From Zygosaccharomyces rouxii (Eukaryota > Ascomycota > Saccharomycetes > Saccharomycetales > Saccharomycetaceae), in assembly GCF_000026365.1 (NCBI RefSeq), contig NC_012995.1:994501-1058500 (forward strand): a stretch of 64,000 nt of DNA, given 5' to 3'. The notes beneath the pieces are model-generated. The model saw only the letters and a list, made by a program, of their open reading frames with translations. It was not told where the DNA came from and did no database searches. Within the stretch, counting starts at the first letter, position 1; each line of letters opens with the position of its first letter. The translations under genes and the position numbers were made by a program. Shown here piece after piece: positions 21,021 to 30,634 of this stretch.

Positions 21021-22424
21021 TTACAATTCCAATTCCCTCTCGCTATTATTAGTGTTTCCATTATGTCTTGCACGTAATTTCGACTCAAATTTTTCTCTTT
21101 TCCTTTTGTTGCTTTTTGTACCATGGAATCTCTGTGACAACCTCTTGTATGCCTCCTTCGTTGTCAGTGGAGTACCCATTTCATCTCGGTACACTAAGTT
21201 AATTTCTGCATTGGGGTCTTGGTTAACGTCATTTGAGGACGGCAGCAGTTCCTTTTTTTGCAAGAAATGCAGTGTTGATGCAAGCCCTGTGGAGAAATCG
21301 AGGGCTTGCGACTCTGTAGTTGCAGGGACACTGGACTCCGCAACTTCCACTGGCTTGGGGCCTTCTTGTTCTTTCTGCTCTTGCTCTTTATTTTCATTTT
21401 CCACTATATTCACTCTCAGAGATTCCAGGAATTGCACATTTTCGTCAATGACTAGATCTGAATTCTTGTTCACTTGTGCGAGATTTGCAGACCTGTCCTG
21501 CCTTTCCAATTTTTCCCTTTGAATCTGCTGGGCAATCTCCTGTGGTGTCTGTATTCTGTTTTTTAGCAGTGGTCTGGATGCAACTGAAATTTGCTCCTGG
21601 GCTTCTTCAGTATCCTCATCTTCATCTATCAATGCCACCGGTTGGATCTTGGATGGTAATTTGACCCTCGACTTAACGTCTCTTTTGCTTCTTTTCTTAA
21701 TTTTGACAGGCTGGAAATCTGTAGGGTGGTCGTTATCATCTTCATCATCCTGCTCATCAAATTCGACTTTAATCTTACCTTCAGCAGCAGGCTTGCTCTC
21801 AGTAACCTTGTTTTCACCGCCCACTGTTACCACTGTCTCATCGTTATCCTTCGACCGTTCATCCTTATCCAGATCGAAACTTGACACTTGCAAAGGTTTG
21901 AACTTTCTATGCTTATTCAATTTCTTCAACCTTATATTTTCACGATCTCTTTGTGATTGAGTCAATACCGTATTCTCTAGTATATCATCGCCTCCATCTT
22001 CATCGTTTAGAGACTGTTCCTTAAGTGTAAGAACAACGCCGTTTTTCGAATCGATTTCATCAATTCCATGGGAGATTCTCAAAGATGGCAGTTCTTCTTC
22101 TGGTTCATCTTCATGAATCACCTTGATCGGTTTATGTCTCTTCTGAGTCCCGATCTTGCTTAACCAATCTTTATCATCTTCTTGCACATGGGACGAGCTT
22201 GGTGAGTTTCTCAAAGAGGCTAGTCTCTTGCGTAGTCCGCTGACTTTATCATTATCCATGAACTGGAATCCACCATTGTCAGTTTTGGTCTCTTTGGGTT
22301 CTGGTCTCCGTTCAATACGTTGTCTCTTTTGTTCAGATTTAGGTCCAGGTTCGATAGGCTTTAAACCAAGCTGTCTTCGAATGGCATTAGTCTCTTCAAG
22401 AGAAAGATTAATCTCATCAGCCAT
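21021..22424 (-). CDS. SNU66: U4/U6.U5 tri-snRNP protein Snu66 (SART1 homologue)
   Basis: 467 aa; S. cerevisiae Snu66 is 587. It is a tri-snRNP scaffold that is bound non-covalently by the ubiquitin-like Hub1. The N-terminus ISLEETNAIRRQLGLKPI is the SART1/Snu66 signature (residues 5-23) and contains the Hub1-interacting type motif with RRxLGLKP. A long charged, mostly disordered middle is followed by the conserved end (PTDFQPVKIKKRSKR ... AYKRLSQRFHGTKSNKRKREKF). Upstream CTCATCGC (22494-22501) is a PAC-like site. Synteny with YOR308C agrees. Confidence 0.93.
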   Translation of the reverse strand: MADEINLSLEETNAIRRQLGLKPIEPGPKSEQKRQRIERRPEPKETKTDNGGFQFMDNDKVSGLRKRLASLRNSPSSSHVQEDDKDWLSKIGTQKRHKPIKVIHEDEPEEELPSLRISHGIDEIDSKNGVVLTLKEQSLNDEDGGDDILENTVLTQSQRDRENIRLKKLNKHRKFKPLQVSSFDLDKDERSKDNDETVVTVGGENKVTESKPAAEGKIKVEFDEQDDEDDNDHPTDFQPVKIKKRSKRDVKSRVKLPSKIQPVALIDEDEDTEEAQEQISVASRPLLKNRIQTPQEIAQQIQREKLERQDRSANLAQVNKNSDLVIDENVQFLESLRVNIVENENKEQEQKEQEGPKPVEVAESSVPATTESQALDFSTGLASTLHFLQKKELLPSSNDVNQDPNAEINLVYRDEMGTPLTTKEAYKRLSQRFHGTKSNKRKREKFESKLRARHNGNTNNSERELEL

Positions 22425-22705
22425 GGCTTCAATATGTCAAGGAATTTTTTCTATAACTACTTCGCTGTGATGCCTGTATTAAAGTGAATCAAGCTCATCG
22501 CGCCATACTAATAAAGTTTCGCACTCAAGATATCACATGAAAAGTCTACACAGCTAACTATACCATTAATAATTAGTATAACCTGTATTTAAATGAAAAG
22601 GTAAAGTAGCCATGTTGTTACTTTCGAATGATCGTACTAATATTTTCTCAGTCTTTAAATCTTCGCTAATTTACAGAAAAATCAATTAAATCTCTATGAA
22701 GCCAT

Positions 22706-24265
22706 CTATTTGCTTTTCTCCTTCTTTGATTTCTTTTCTTTCTTTTCTTTCTTCTCCTTCTTGTCCTTCTTCGATTTCTTTGATTCCTTTGAATCTTCTT
22801 CATCTTCATCTCTCTTTCTCTTCTTTTCCTTCTTATCCTTCTTTTCTTTCTTTTCCTTCTTCTCCTTCTTGTCTTTCTTCTCCTTCTTCTCCTTCTTCTC
22901 TTCTTGTTCAGATTCAGATTCTTCGTCATCAGAGTCAGCGTCAGATTTTGCTGGAGCAGCTGATGCAGTATCAGCATCAGCATTGTAAGCTCTGGCTTCT
23001 GAAATTTCTACCTTCTTAGCTTCACGCACCACCTTTGGTGTGGTTCTCAAATCTCTACCTTCTAATTGTGAAAGTCTGTTTTCCACCTTAGATCTTGATT
23101 CCAAACCAACATCACCAGAATCATCTCTGTCTTCTGCCAATGCATCATAACGTAGTGAAACTGCAGCCTTAGCGGCGAGCACTCTAGCGATCTTACCCTT
23201 GTTCTTACCGGTAGCTTGACCAACTAGAGATGCATGGTATAACAACCCGTATTTGGGGGTATCGTGCTTAGTCTTCAAAGCTCTGAAGAGTGCCTTCTCA
23301 GCCCCCAAAATTTGAATGGTAGATGCAGGAGACTTAGCCAATGAAACTAAAGAACCAGCGTGAGAAATTAATCTAGCACCAACTAATTCACCGACCAATT
23401 GGGTCAAATTAGGGGCAATAGCCTTCATTCTAGCAGTCAAGTAGTTTGACAATTGTTCTCTGTAAGTAGCAAAATCCACAATTTGTTGGGCCAAAGCACC
23501 AATGTTATCCAAATCAGTCTTGGTAATTTCAGTACCCATAGAAACTTCAGCTGCAGCTTTAACACGTTCTTCAATTTCTTCTGGCAAAATGGCGCTCATA
23601 TCGGTCTCAGCTGCCTTTGATCTAACTCCCATAGTCAAGATAATTCTTGCGTAGGCCACTAAATCAGTAACAATCTTGGCCAATTCAGGGAAATGCCAAC
23701 CGTACCATTCTTTACATCTCATGGAATAAGTGTTGATCTCTTTGTCTAAGTCGTCCAAAAGGGCAATAGCTTGAATGATCATAACATCAACCTTATCTGC
23801 GGAAAACTTAAGCTTATGACGACCGATAGAGTGTGCCAAACCAAGAGACATTTTGTTTAGATCATTATCAGTTAATCCTGGCAAAAGTTCAGGCAAGTAC
23901 TCCTTAACAGCTCTGTAGATATCTAGAGTAACTGCATCCGAAACCACATTGAAGTTTAAACCCAGTTTGTTAATAGAATTTGCCAATTTAGTTTCACTAA
24001 CAATCAAAGTAGATTTTTTGTCCTTTTTAACTTCATCTAAAAGGCTTTGTAGCTGTGGAGTAACTTTACCTTCAGTAATAGAGTTAGCTTCCTCCAAAGC
24101 GTTGGCAGCAGAGTTAAATTTGGAAAAGGCAGCGATCTTAAATTCATCCAAGACTTTTTCAGAAGAATCCAAGTCTTGGATCAACTTGGGGGACTTGTGA
24201 ATCTTCTTGTCGGAAGCCTTTAAAAGTGCATAACCGGCAGACGTTTCAGTCAACACGTAAGACAT
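22706..24265 (-). CDS. NOP58: Box C/D snoRNP protein Nop58
   Basis: 519 aa from ATG at 24265 ([21 protein letters not shown]); the frame is open further upstream but only this start matches the family. Nop58 is a core protein of box C/D snoRNPs guiding rRNA 2'-O-methylation with Nop56, Snu13 and Nop1. Order: N-terminal NOP5 domain (1-65), coiled-coil region, Nop domain (about 250-400, [20 protein letters not shown] and the [31 protein letters not shown] block), then a highly repetitive KKE/KKD tail (about 455-519) encoded by purine-rich repeats. Upstream RRPE and PAC sites fit the ribosome-biogenesis regulon. Synteny with YOR310C. Confidence 0.97.
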   Translation of the reverse strand: MSYVLTETSAGYALLKASDKKIHKSPKLIQDLDSSEKVLDEFKIAAFSKFNSAANALEEANSITEGKVTPQLQSLLDEVKKDKKSTLIVSETKLANSINKLGLNFNVVSDAVTLDIYRAVKEYLPELLPGLTDNDLNKMSLGLAHSIGRHKLKFSADKVDVMIIQAIALLDDLDKEINTYSMRCKEWYGWHFPELAKIVTDLVAYARIILTMGVRSKAAETDMSAILPEEIEERVKAAAEVSMGTEITKTDLDNIGALAQQIVDFATYREQLSNYLTARMKAIAPNLTQLVGELVGARLISHAGSLVSLAKSPASTIQILGAEKALFRALKTKHDTPKYGLLYHASLVGQATGKNKGKIARVLAAKAAVSLRYDALAEDRDDSGDVGLESRSKVENRLSQLEGRDLRTTPKVVREAKKVEISEARAYNADADTASAAPAKSDADSDDEESESEQEEKKEKKEKKDKKEKKEKKEKKDKKEKKRKRDEDEEDSKESKKSKKDKKEKKEKKEKKSKKEKSK

Positions 24266-24673
24266 GGCCAGTGGAGCAATGAAATGAAAGTAATTACAGA
24301 TAGGATGGAAGTCAAAAATAAAAGCTCTCCCAAAGGCTCTTCGTGTTACTATCTGTTTGCTAACTCTTTTAACAGTTGATAATACGAGATGAGATGAGTT
24401 TGCAAAAATTTTCGATGAGCTTTGAAAATTTTTTTGAAAAATTTCATCAAGAGGGACCTGAGTGCACGTGACAACAGACCAAACATTGTACACGTGAATA
24501 TCATGTGATACCTCATCGCGGGTAATCGTAGTAATGATAATAATAATAATAATAACAGACGTACATACATAAATATAGTCAAGGAATGGAGGAGTTCTAG
24601 CACTAATTTACAGTTTGTTTCCTTCTCAATGACCTCACAAAATATACGAAGGAGTGTTCAAGTGGGTCTCTTT
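24266..24673. promoter_or_regulatory. NOP58 promoter with PAC, RRPE and Reb1-type sites
   Basis: 408 bp. PAC-like CGATGAGC at 24413-24420, RRPE TGAAAAATTT at 24435-24444 and a Reb1-type CGGGTAA at 24519-24525, in the order usual for ribosome-biogenesis genes. CACGTG (24491-24496) and an (AAT)n run (about 24534-24556) lie further out. No gene. Confidence 0.7.
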
Positions 24674-25621
24674 TCATAGAGTAGAAGTTGTACCAGTAGG
24701 AACTAAATGCATCGATTGAGCAGCACTAATAGCAGCTTGTGTAGCAGCGTGTACTTTAGGATGGGATTTTTGAGTTGCAACAATAACGCAGTGCATGAAG
24801 ATTGAAGATAGAAATGGAATTGTGAAATTATCATCCCAATTGAAAAGATCGATACCTTCACTTAATGCGGCTACTAACCCACCTAGCCATGAAATTTCGA
24901 AAAGACTCAAGAAACTCGTTTCTGGACTCCAAGCAATCTCACCAGGACGATTCACATAGTGGTAGTGAGGTACAAAATAACCGTAAAATCCAAGACATGT
25001 GAACACACCTACCGTAAATGCGGCTAGGGAACCGGCTAGAGATTTGTTACCGGAAATTTTAGGAGTTAGATGACCATATTTCCTCCCAAAGGTGGATGCT
25101 GCAGTGTCAGACCAACTTAATAGAAACAGTGAAATTACAGCCACATCTTTGGAGAAAAACGTAAATGAAAAGATCAATCCCAAAAGGTACCAAAGAACAC
25201 CGTTATAACCATGGATTTCCTTTTCTCTCATTAGGGCACCCACTGTACGACAGTAAGCCTTATTGAATAATGGCCAGCGTAATCTTAATAAATCTAATGC
25301 ACCTATAATGATAAACGCATAAATCAATGGCCACTTGATTTTTGTATAGTCCACATTTTGAGTGTAAAGGTATAACGTTATGAATCCGATAGATGAATGA
25401 AATGACTTACGTGGAACTTCATTTTTAGCGATAAAGTTACCAAACCACTGGTGGGATTTCAATGAAATTTCTTTAGTTTTACTAGTCTCCTTTGGTTGAG
25501 GAGAACTATTAGCTGCTGAATCAACATTCTCTCTTTTACCTTTGTACGTACCTTGGGAATCCTGTTCAGAGTGACGTTGATAACCGTTTGAACTCGGTAT
25601 ATTATTAACTTCTTGAACCAT
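24674..25621 (-). CDS. DGK1: CTP-dependent diacylglycerol kinase of the ER/nuclear envelope
   Basis: 315 aa; S. cerevisiae Dgk1 is 290. It phosphorylates diacylglycerol with CTP, opposing the Pah1 lipin phosphatase and controlling nuclear membrane growth. A hydrophilic N-terminal 65 residues precede at least six hydrophobic segments with the CTP-transferase-like signature (RKSFHSSIGFITLYLY, SWSDTAASTFGRKYG, NKSLAGSLAAFTVGVFTCL, LGGLVAALSEGIDLFNWDDNFTIP; written here as separate pieces). A Reb1-type TTACCCG site is 152 bp upstream (25773-25779). Synteny with YOR311C between NOP58 and RPL20. Confidence 0.95.
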   Translation of the reverse strand: MVQEVNNIPSSNGYQRHSEQDSQGTYKGKRENVDSAANSSPQPKETSKTKEISLKSHQWFGNFIAKNEVPRKSFHSSIGFITLYLYTQNVDYTKIKWPLIYAFIIIGALDLLRLRWPLFNKAYCRTVGALMREKEIHGYNGVLWYLLGLIFSFTFFSKDVAVISLFLLSWSDTAASTFGRKYGHLTPKISGNKSLAGSLAAFTVGVFTCLGFYGYFVPHYHYVNRPGEIAWSPETSFLSLFEISWLGGLVAALSEGIDLFNWDDNFTIPFLSSIFMHCVIVATQKSHPKVHAATQAAISAAQSMHLVPTGTTSTL

Positions 25622-25999
25622 GGTCTGAATTAATGATTCAGCTTGACGGGGTTAATAAGACTGTAGAGCTAGTTATCACTGTAATACCTGTCTAACTATG
25701 TGCTGATACTATTGATTGAGATGTTTACGCATCTCGAGAAATGATCAAGCGAATTAATCGGCCACTAAGGTGTTACCCGCAATGAATGTGAAGATCTATC
25801 GGTGAAGGGACCAACTTGACGCCGGTACGAATAATAATACTAACAACGACAATATTAATAGTATTAGTACGTATTCCAACCTACGCTTAAATTTGGTTTG
25901 TTTTAAAATCTACAAAACTGATTTGATTATACATAACAGTAAAGGATTAGAGATGAAAAGAGAAAAAATTTATAGATGAGACTAATACTAATCCTTCGC
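25622..25999. promoter_or_regulatory. DGK1 promoter and RPL20 3' region
   Basis: 378 bp holding a Reb1-type site (25773-25779) and AT-rich sequence after the RPL20 stop. No gene seen. Confidence 0.5.
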
Positions 26000-26663
<664 letters not shown>

Positions 26664-26760
26664 TTTTGATCTGTGCTTCCGGTACTACCGTACTGTCAAT
26701 ACCAATTACCAAGATGATTGATTTTTGTCAGTGTAACTTTTCATCATCCATTAGCGTCAT

Positions 26761-26940
26761 GAAACGGGCTCTCGGCTCGCGCTGTCCTCCCCATACCGAG
26801 GGGACAATGTGCGGTGGGTCCCCTTCGCGTGCTAGCAGGAGGTTTCCGGCAAGCGGTTCCTCGCCTGGGCAGAGCGCTCTGCCTAGCTCAACGGGGAACG
26901 CTCCGTCTATCCTCCTGCGGTCCTTCCGCCTAGCTCTTTA
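26761..26940. other. GC-rich, strongly self-complementary segment upstream of RPL20
   Basis: By count 64 percent G+C in a genome of clearly lower content. Nested complementary arms: GCTA-GCAGGAGG (from 26831) with CCTCCTGC (26911-26918) and a CTAGC arm (26930-26934); inside them GCGGTTCC (26853-26860) with GGAACGC (26895-26901); and at the centre the perfect 16-base palindrome GGCAGAGCGCTCTGCC (26868-26883). A side hairpin GCGG-TCCTT-CCGC sits at 26917-26929, and GGGGAC/GTCCCC (26800-26805, 26818-26823) precedes. A structured RNA, a small GC-rich mobile piece or cruciform-forming DNA are all possible; no known RNA family is recognised. Confidence 0.6.
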
Positions 26941-27310
26941 CAAGGGACTCACGTCTTCACACAACGACGCGAATCGTCTGAAAAAAAAAGAATCCACTTC
27001 GAAATAAAAGAAAAAAGTACAAGGGTGAATGGATTGTCAGGAGAATGTAAGGGTGGAGATAGTACGAACACAAAACAGTCAAACTAGTCTTTCCATCCCA
27101 CAGCACGTGGCTTTTACTCTTAGTGTATATATCTCTTCAAAATATTTTCGTTATTTAACTATTCATATGCATTTAACTTTTGACGCTGACACTGCAGACG
27201 CTGCAGACACTGCAGATGTTAACGCTAAAAGGTGGTGCTAAAGGACGCTAAAGATTACTAAATTCTAAAATGCTAAAACACTAAAATTTCCGACCTTTTG
27301 AACGGGTGCA
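26941..27310. promoter_or_regulatory. Distal RPL20 promoter and SPS4 3' region
   Basis: 370 bp. A Rap1-like site on the minus strand (27044-27056, CCACCCTTACATT) and CACGTGG near 27105 are candidate ribosomal-protein promoter elements. 27183-27225 contains 9-bp repeats (GACGCT/GCAGAC units), followed by about seven CTAAA motifs up to 27290. No gene. Confidence 0.45.
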
Positions 27311-28405
27311 TTAAACGTGGGATTGAATTTCCTCCACACGGTCTTGGATGGCATTTTGACCTTGTTCCACAACGTTATTCACTTTCTTCTTTTGATTGTG
27401 AAATGGATTTGTTAACAATTTTTGTGGACCATGACTCTTGATGTATTCGGCAGCTTCCTTCTCTAATTCCGAAATGGCATTCTTAGAACCGTTTAATGAA
27501 TCCTTAAATCCTAAACTTGGTTGCTTATCCAAGGATTTATTAAGAACTTTGTTTGCATGAATAAAGTAATGACATGGCATCATACCAGTATCAATTACAC
27601 TTTTCTCAAGAACAGGAATTGATCTAGAAAAAAAATTAATCACTAGGGCAACGCTTCTGTTCAATTCACTTGAATAACCATCTTTTGGTACATCTTCACC
27701 CTTGGGGAACCATTTAACATAATTATTCTGGAAAAAATTGTTTAGCGGTGCAGTTAAGGGATCCAAGGAACTTCTAACCAATGGTTTACCCTTTGTATCA
27801 TAAAGCTTTTCGTTGTAATATTTTCTAAATTTAAGAACTTGATTATGAGTAGGTTGGTAGATGTTTTGGTCTGCAATTGACAGAGTCTTATCGGTAGCCT
27901 GTTTACCATATTTCTTTGTATAAGTATATGGCAATAATGCTTCTTCACCCAATTTTTGATACGTCTTTGTCTTTAGAGATGGGACAATTTTTTCAGTTAA
28001 ATTTAATGAAGAATTTGCCATAGTGTCAACTGTATTAGTCACTGGTAAAGCTATTTGCATCATTTTGGATTCTAAAATGGATTTCAACCATGGTTTAGTG
28101 TTAGCATGTAAAATTCTAGCCGCAGGAACTTCTTGTAAAAATGAACGAGTTTCTTGAACCAGCGGATAAGATTTAATATGATCAACAGTTTTCAATGGAA
28201 TTGCCTTCTTCCTTTCAGGTACTGTGACATGTTGTTCAACTTGTTCTGTAACATTTGCCACTTGAGTTTGTACTTTTTCAGTTGCGTTCTCAACTTGGGC
28301 GGCTACATTAGATGCAACGTTTGAAGGTGAAGCAGATTCTGATGAAAGTAAAACAGGCGGATTTTTTGAACTACCGGAAGAGTGTTTTCTATGAAATGCT
28401 GGCAT
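27311..28405 (-). CDS. SPS4: Sps4-family protein
   Basis: 364 aa, positional homologue of S. cerevisiae SPS4 (YOR313C, 338 aa), a gene induced in sporulation. The N-terminal 90 residues are low-complexity with heptad-like VENATEKVQTQVANVTEQVEQ repeats split by Val and Gln; the middle (about 95-330) has the family core with PAARILHANTKPWLKSILESK and the LSLADQN, KFRKYYNEKLYDTKGKP regions. Related fungal proteins have been linked to lipid droplets, perilipin-like; that is family inference and no catalytic motif is visible. No signal peptide or clear membrane span. Start ATG at 28405. Confidence 0.87.
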   Translation of the reverse strand: MPAFHRKHSSGSSKNPPVLLSSESASPSNVASNVAAQVENATEKVQTQVANVTEQVEQHVTVPERKKAIPLKTVDHIKSYPLVQETRSFLQEVPAARILHANTKPWLKSILESKMMQIALPVTNTVDTMANSSLNLTEKIVPSLKTKTYQKLGEEALLPYTYTKKYGKQATDKTLSIADQNIYQPTHNQVLKFRKYYNEKLYDTKGKPLVRSSLDPLTAPLNNFFQNNYVKWFPKGEDVPKDGYSSELNRSVALVINFFSRSIPVLEKSVIDTGMMPCHYFIHANKVLNKSLDKQPSLGFKDSLNGSKNAISELEKEAAEYIKSHGPQKLLTNPFHNQKKKVNNVVEQGQNAIQDRVEEIQSHV

Positions 28406-28640
28406 TGTTAAGTTAATTAGCTGTAGATGTGTGTTGTATGATAAAAAATAATAGACAACCTGTTTTAGTGTAGCTAAAGGAAAACTGGCCTTGTCTGTGT
28501 GATTATATGTGAAAGGAAGGAGAAGAGGAAAAGTAAACGGGAGAAGTGTAAATGAAAATTGGTTCCTTATGGTCTATTTATACTTTTTCTCCCCCCCCCT
28601 CGAAAAGCTTTTGTGTTCCATATTAATTTAATTTAGCTTA

Positions 28641-28737
28641 TTTTCTTCGGAGATCCCCTTTCTTCTTCTAGCCTGCCGCTGAACCCGCTAGCCGCGGGGA
28701 CCCCCACAAGGGAAGAAAATTAAAACTCCGAAGAATA
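28641..28737. repeat. GC element bounded by a 10 bp inverted repeat
   Basis: TTCTTCGGAG (28643-28652) and CTCCGAAGAA (28726-28735) are perfect inverted copies about 93 bp across. Between them is a GC-rich core with CCCGC-TAGCC-GCGGG (28684-28698) and GGGGACCCC. Read on the minus strand the core GGGTCCCC-GCG-GCTAGC resembles 26816-26836 upstream of RPL20. Confidence 0.55.
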
Positions 28738-29903
28738 TCAATGCTTGAACACAAAAGAAATCATAAAGATATTATATCACAAGAACTGATTAACTTCCTT
28801 TTTATGTCTTCTCGAAGCTAATTAAGACATTTAGCGAAATAAAAATCGTTCGAATGGAAGTGGGAGGGAATGTCAGTCTTCCAGAACAAATCAAAAAGAA
28901 TGTCATGTCCATATTTTACCTTTTCTTGTTAATGATTGCACATCCTTTATATAGGTGCTCACAGTAGCCTATTTCGTCTATAACTCTCACGAAATATTAC
29001 CTTATTCCAAATTAGTCTACCCTATCAAACGCCTTCTATTCTACTTCAAGATTAATCCGATCAGACAAATATTCTTTCTGGGGCATAAATGACTATGACC
29101 CTTTCGGTAGATGTAGACACCTAGCAATGTTTATCAAATGCAAGCTTTCTTAATTACTTCACATCTTGGCTCGCCTGTTCGCGTTCCTACAACAAGGCCG
29201 ATTATATATGTTTATTTACATAACAATACGTAAACAAACAGTGAAGAAGAAAAACACCGTTTTACAGCCGTACTATAACGGTGTCTCTGAGACCTCGTGA
29301 GACTCTCCTACCACCTAGGAATGAACGATAAAAAGGACATTCCCCGGAACTTAAAACGAGTCGTTTTTATTTCAAAGATTAATCATTCCTGAAAGCAAGA
29401 GGTCGTTCAGCAATTTCCATTATACAATGAAAATCATCGAAGCCGTTTTCTTTCTCTTGGAAAGATGAGAAGCAGAGAGGTGGTTAAGGCAGTAGTAGAT
29501 TGAAGAAATTTTCAATACTAGATGCTGACCCATGATACATAAGCAAATAGTTTTATTATGATGTATGTATGTATTGTTGAGGGGAAATAGTTGCGGAGGT
29601 TGCCTGTAGTCCTCGAGGGCTTAATATGTAAATCTTGTTGCAGATCGTTTTCCTAATCGGGTCAAAGAATAGGGCGAAACAACTCATTTAGGTCACCCCA
29701 TTCCTTTTCGGGCTGGCCGTATTATACTAATCGAAATATTTCAACACTTGTTCGGACAAATGAGAAGCAACGCAGTAGAGTCGTCGAATACACGGCTGTC
29801 TGTATTGTCGAGATTGATAGGAAAAACAATACCCATGGCTGGATACACTAAGCTATGCGATCGCCAGAATTTACGCACGCGTCACTCATAGAAGGAAAAA
29901 AAT

Positions 29904-29967
29904 GGCTCGAGAACCTGATTGCTCGAGAACTTGACGGCTCGAGAACTTGACGGCTCGAGACGCTCGA
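29904..29967. promoter_or_regulatory. Four CTCGAG boxes at exact 16 bp spacing
   Basis: CTCGAG at 29906, 29922, 29938 and 29954, within a 16-bp tandem unit (GGCTCGAGAACTTGAC). The array ends about 25 bp before a TATATAA box and about 170 bp before the start of the 65-codon gene. CTCGA(G/A) is the core of the stress-induced repressor Xbp1 site, so an Xbp1-type factor is a candidate (inference). Confidence 0.65.
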
Positions 29968-30129
29968 ATGGACTAGAAATTCATATATAAACGGGCAAGA
30001 CATTGACTAAAATTTAGCCAAACTCGTATCAATTGGTCTTCCCCGTACTTGTTTTTACGAAACCAAGCATTCGCTCAAGAAACAATCCATTCGTTATACT
30101 TATATTTTATCATTTTATTTTCCCAAAAA

Positions 30130-30327
30130 ATGTCAGACCCCATGATTCTATCGACCCCATCAAGACTCAAGAGGCCTATTGTACCAGAGACACCATTGAA
30201 ACAAAATAGGCATTGTTATGCTCTTAATGTAGATTCGACACCAACAAAGGTATCAAGACTTGACTTTTCCATGGAGCCGCTAACAATCCGGTTTAAGACA
30301 AAGTCTAACAAACGTCGTCGGACTTAA
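30130..30327 (+). CDS. Small Cdk-site-rich basic protein in the SFG1 position
   Basis: 65 aa from ATG at 30130. Not recognised by sequence. It holds three full Cdk consensus sites, TPSR (Thr-9), TPLK (Thr-21) and TPTK (Thr-37), an LxF-type motif (LDF, 44-46) like the docking motif described for Clb2, and a basic tail KSNKRRRT suitable for nuclear import. Between SPS4 and COT1/ZRC1 on the plus strand S. cerevisiae has SFG1 (YOR315W, 346 aa), so this may be a short or divergent SFG1 relative, or a different gene. The well-formed promoter (CTCGAG array, TATA box, A-rich leader) supports a real gene. Confidence 0.65.
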   Translation: MSDPMILSTPSRLKRPIVPETPLKQNRHCYALNVDSTPTKVSRLDFSMEPLTIRFKTKSNKRRRT

Positions 30328-30634
30328 AGTTCTTCGAACATTTAATGAAAACCTTTGCTTTTTTATCAATTTTAACAAATTATTCTTACGGTTCGGTTAC
30401 TTTTTCTTCCTTTTTTTTGGGTTATTGTCCCTGGCGACAAGATATGATTTGATTCCAATTTTCAATGTTTTATTTGTATTATACTTTATCATCCTCACTT
30501 TTTCCTCCTATTTTCATTAACGTCTTCACTAACATTATCATTTTAAACACTCCTGGCTGGCTCTTTTTTTTATAAATTTCTATAAACAATTTCAATTTCA
30601 ATTTCAATTTCAATTTCAATTTCAAATAATATTA
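30328..30634. other. Convergent 3' region with a CAATTT repeat
   Basis: 307 bp between stops, very T-rich. A (CAATTT) hexamer run of about six copies at 30587-30625 abuts the ZRC1 stop. No gene. Confidence 0.6.

Larger units (their letters stand above)
28406..30129. promoter_or_regulatory. Long SPS4 / small-Cdk-protein divergent intergenic region
   Basis: 1.72 kb without a convincing gene. Contains a C9 run (28593-28601) and CCCCT stress-type motifs near the SPS4 side, the inverted-repeat-bounded GC element 28641-28737, and close to the right gene the CTCGAG array (29904-29967), a TATATAA box (29984-29990) and an AT-rich leader. The length suggests a heavily regulated promoter. Confidence 0.5.

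Noticed and set aside
22710..22988. Plus-strand frames opposite the NOP58 tail
   Set aside because: Ser/Phe-rich translations are the mirror of the lysine-rich KKE repeats of NOP58.
26666..27007. 113-codon plus-strand frame through the GC-rich element
   Set aside because: Composition follows the GC island, there is no good homology or promoter, and the complementary arms explain the sequence better.
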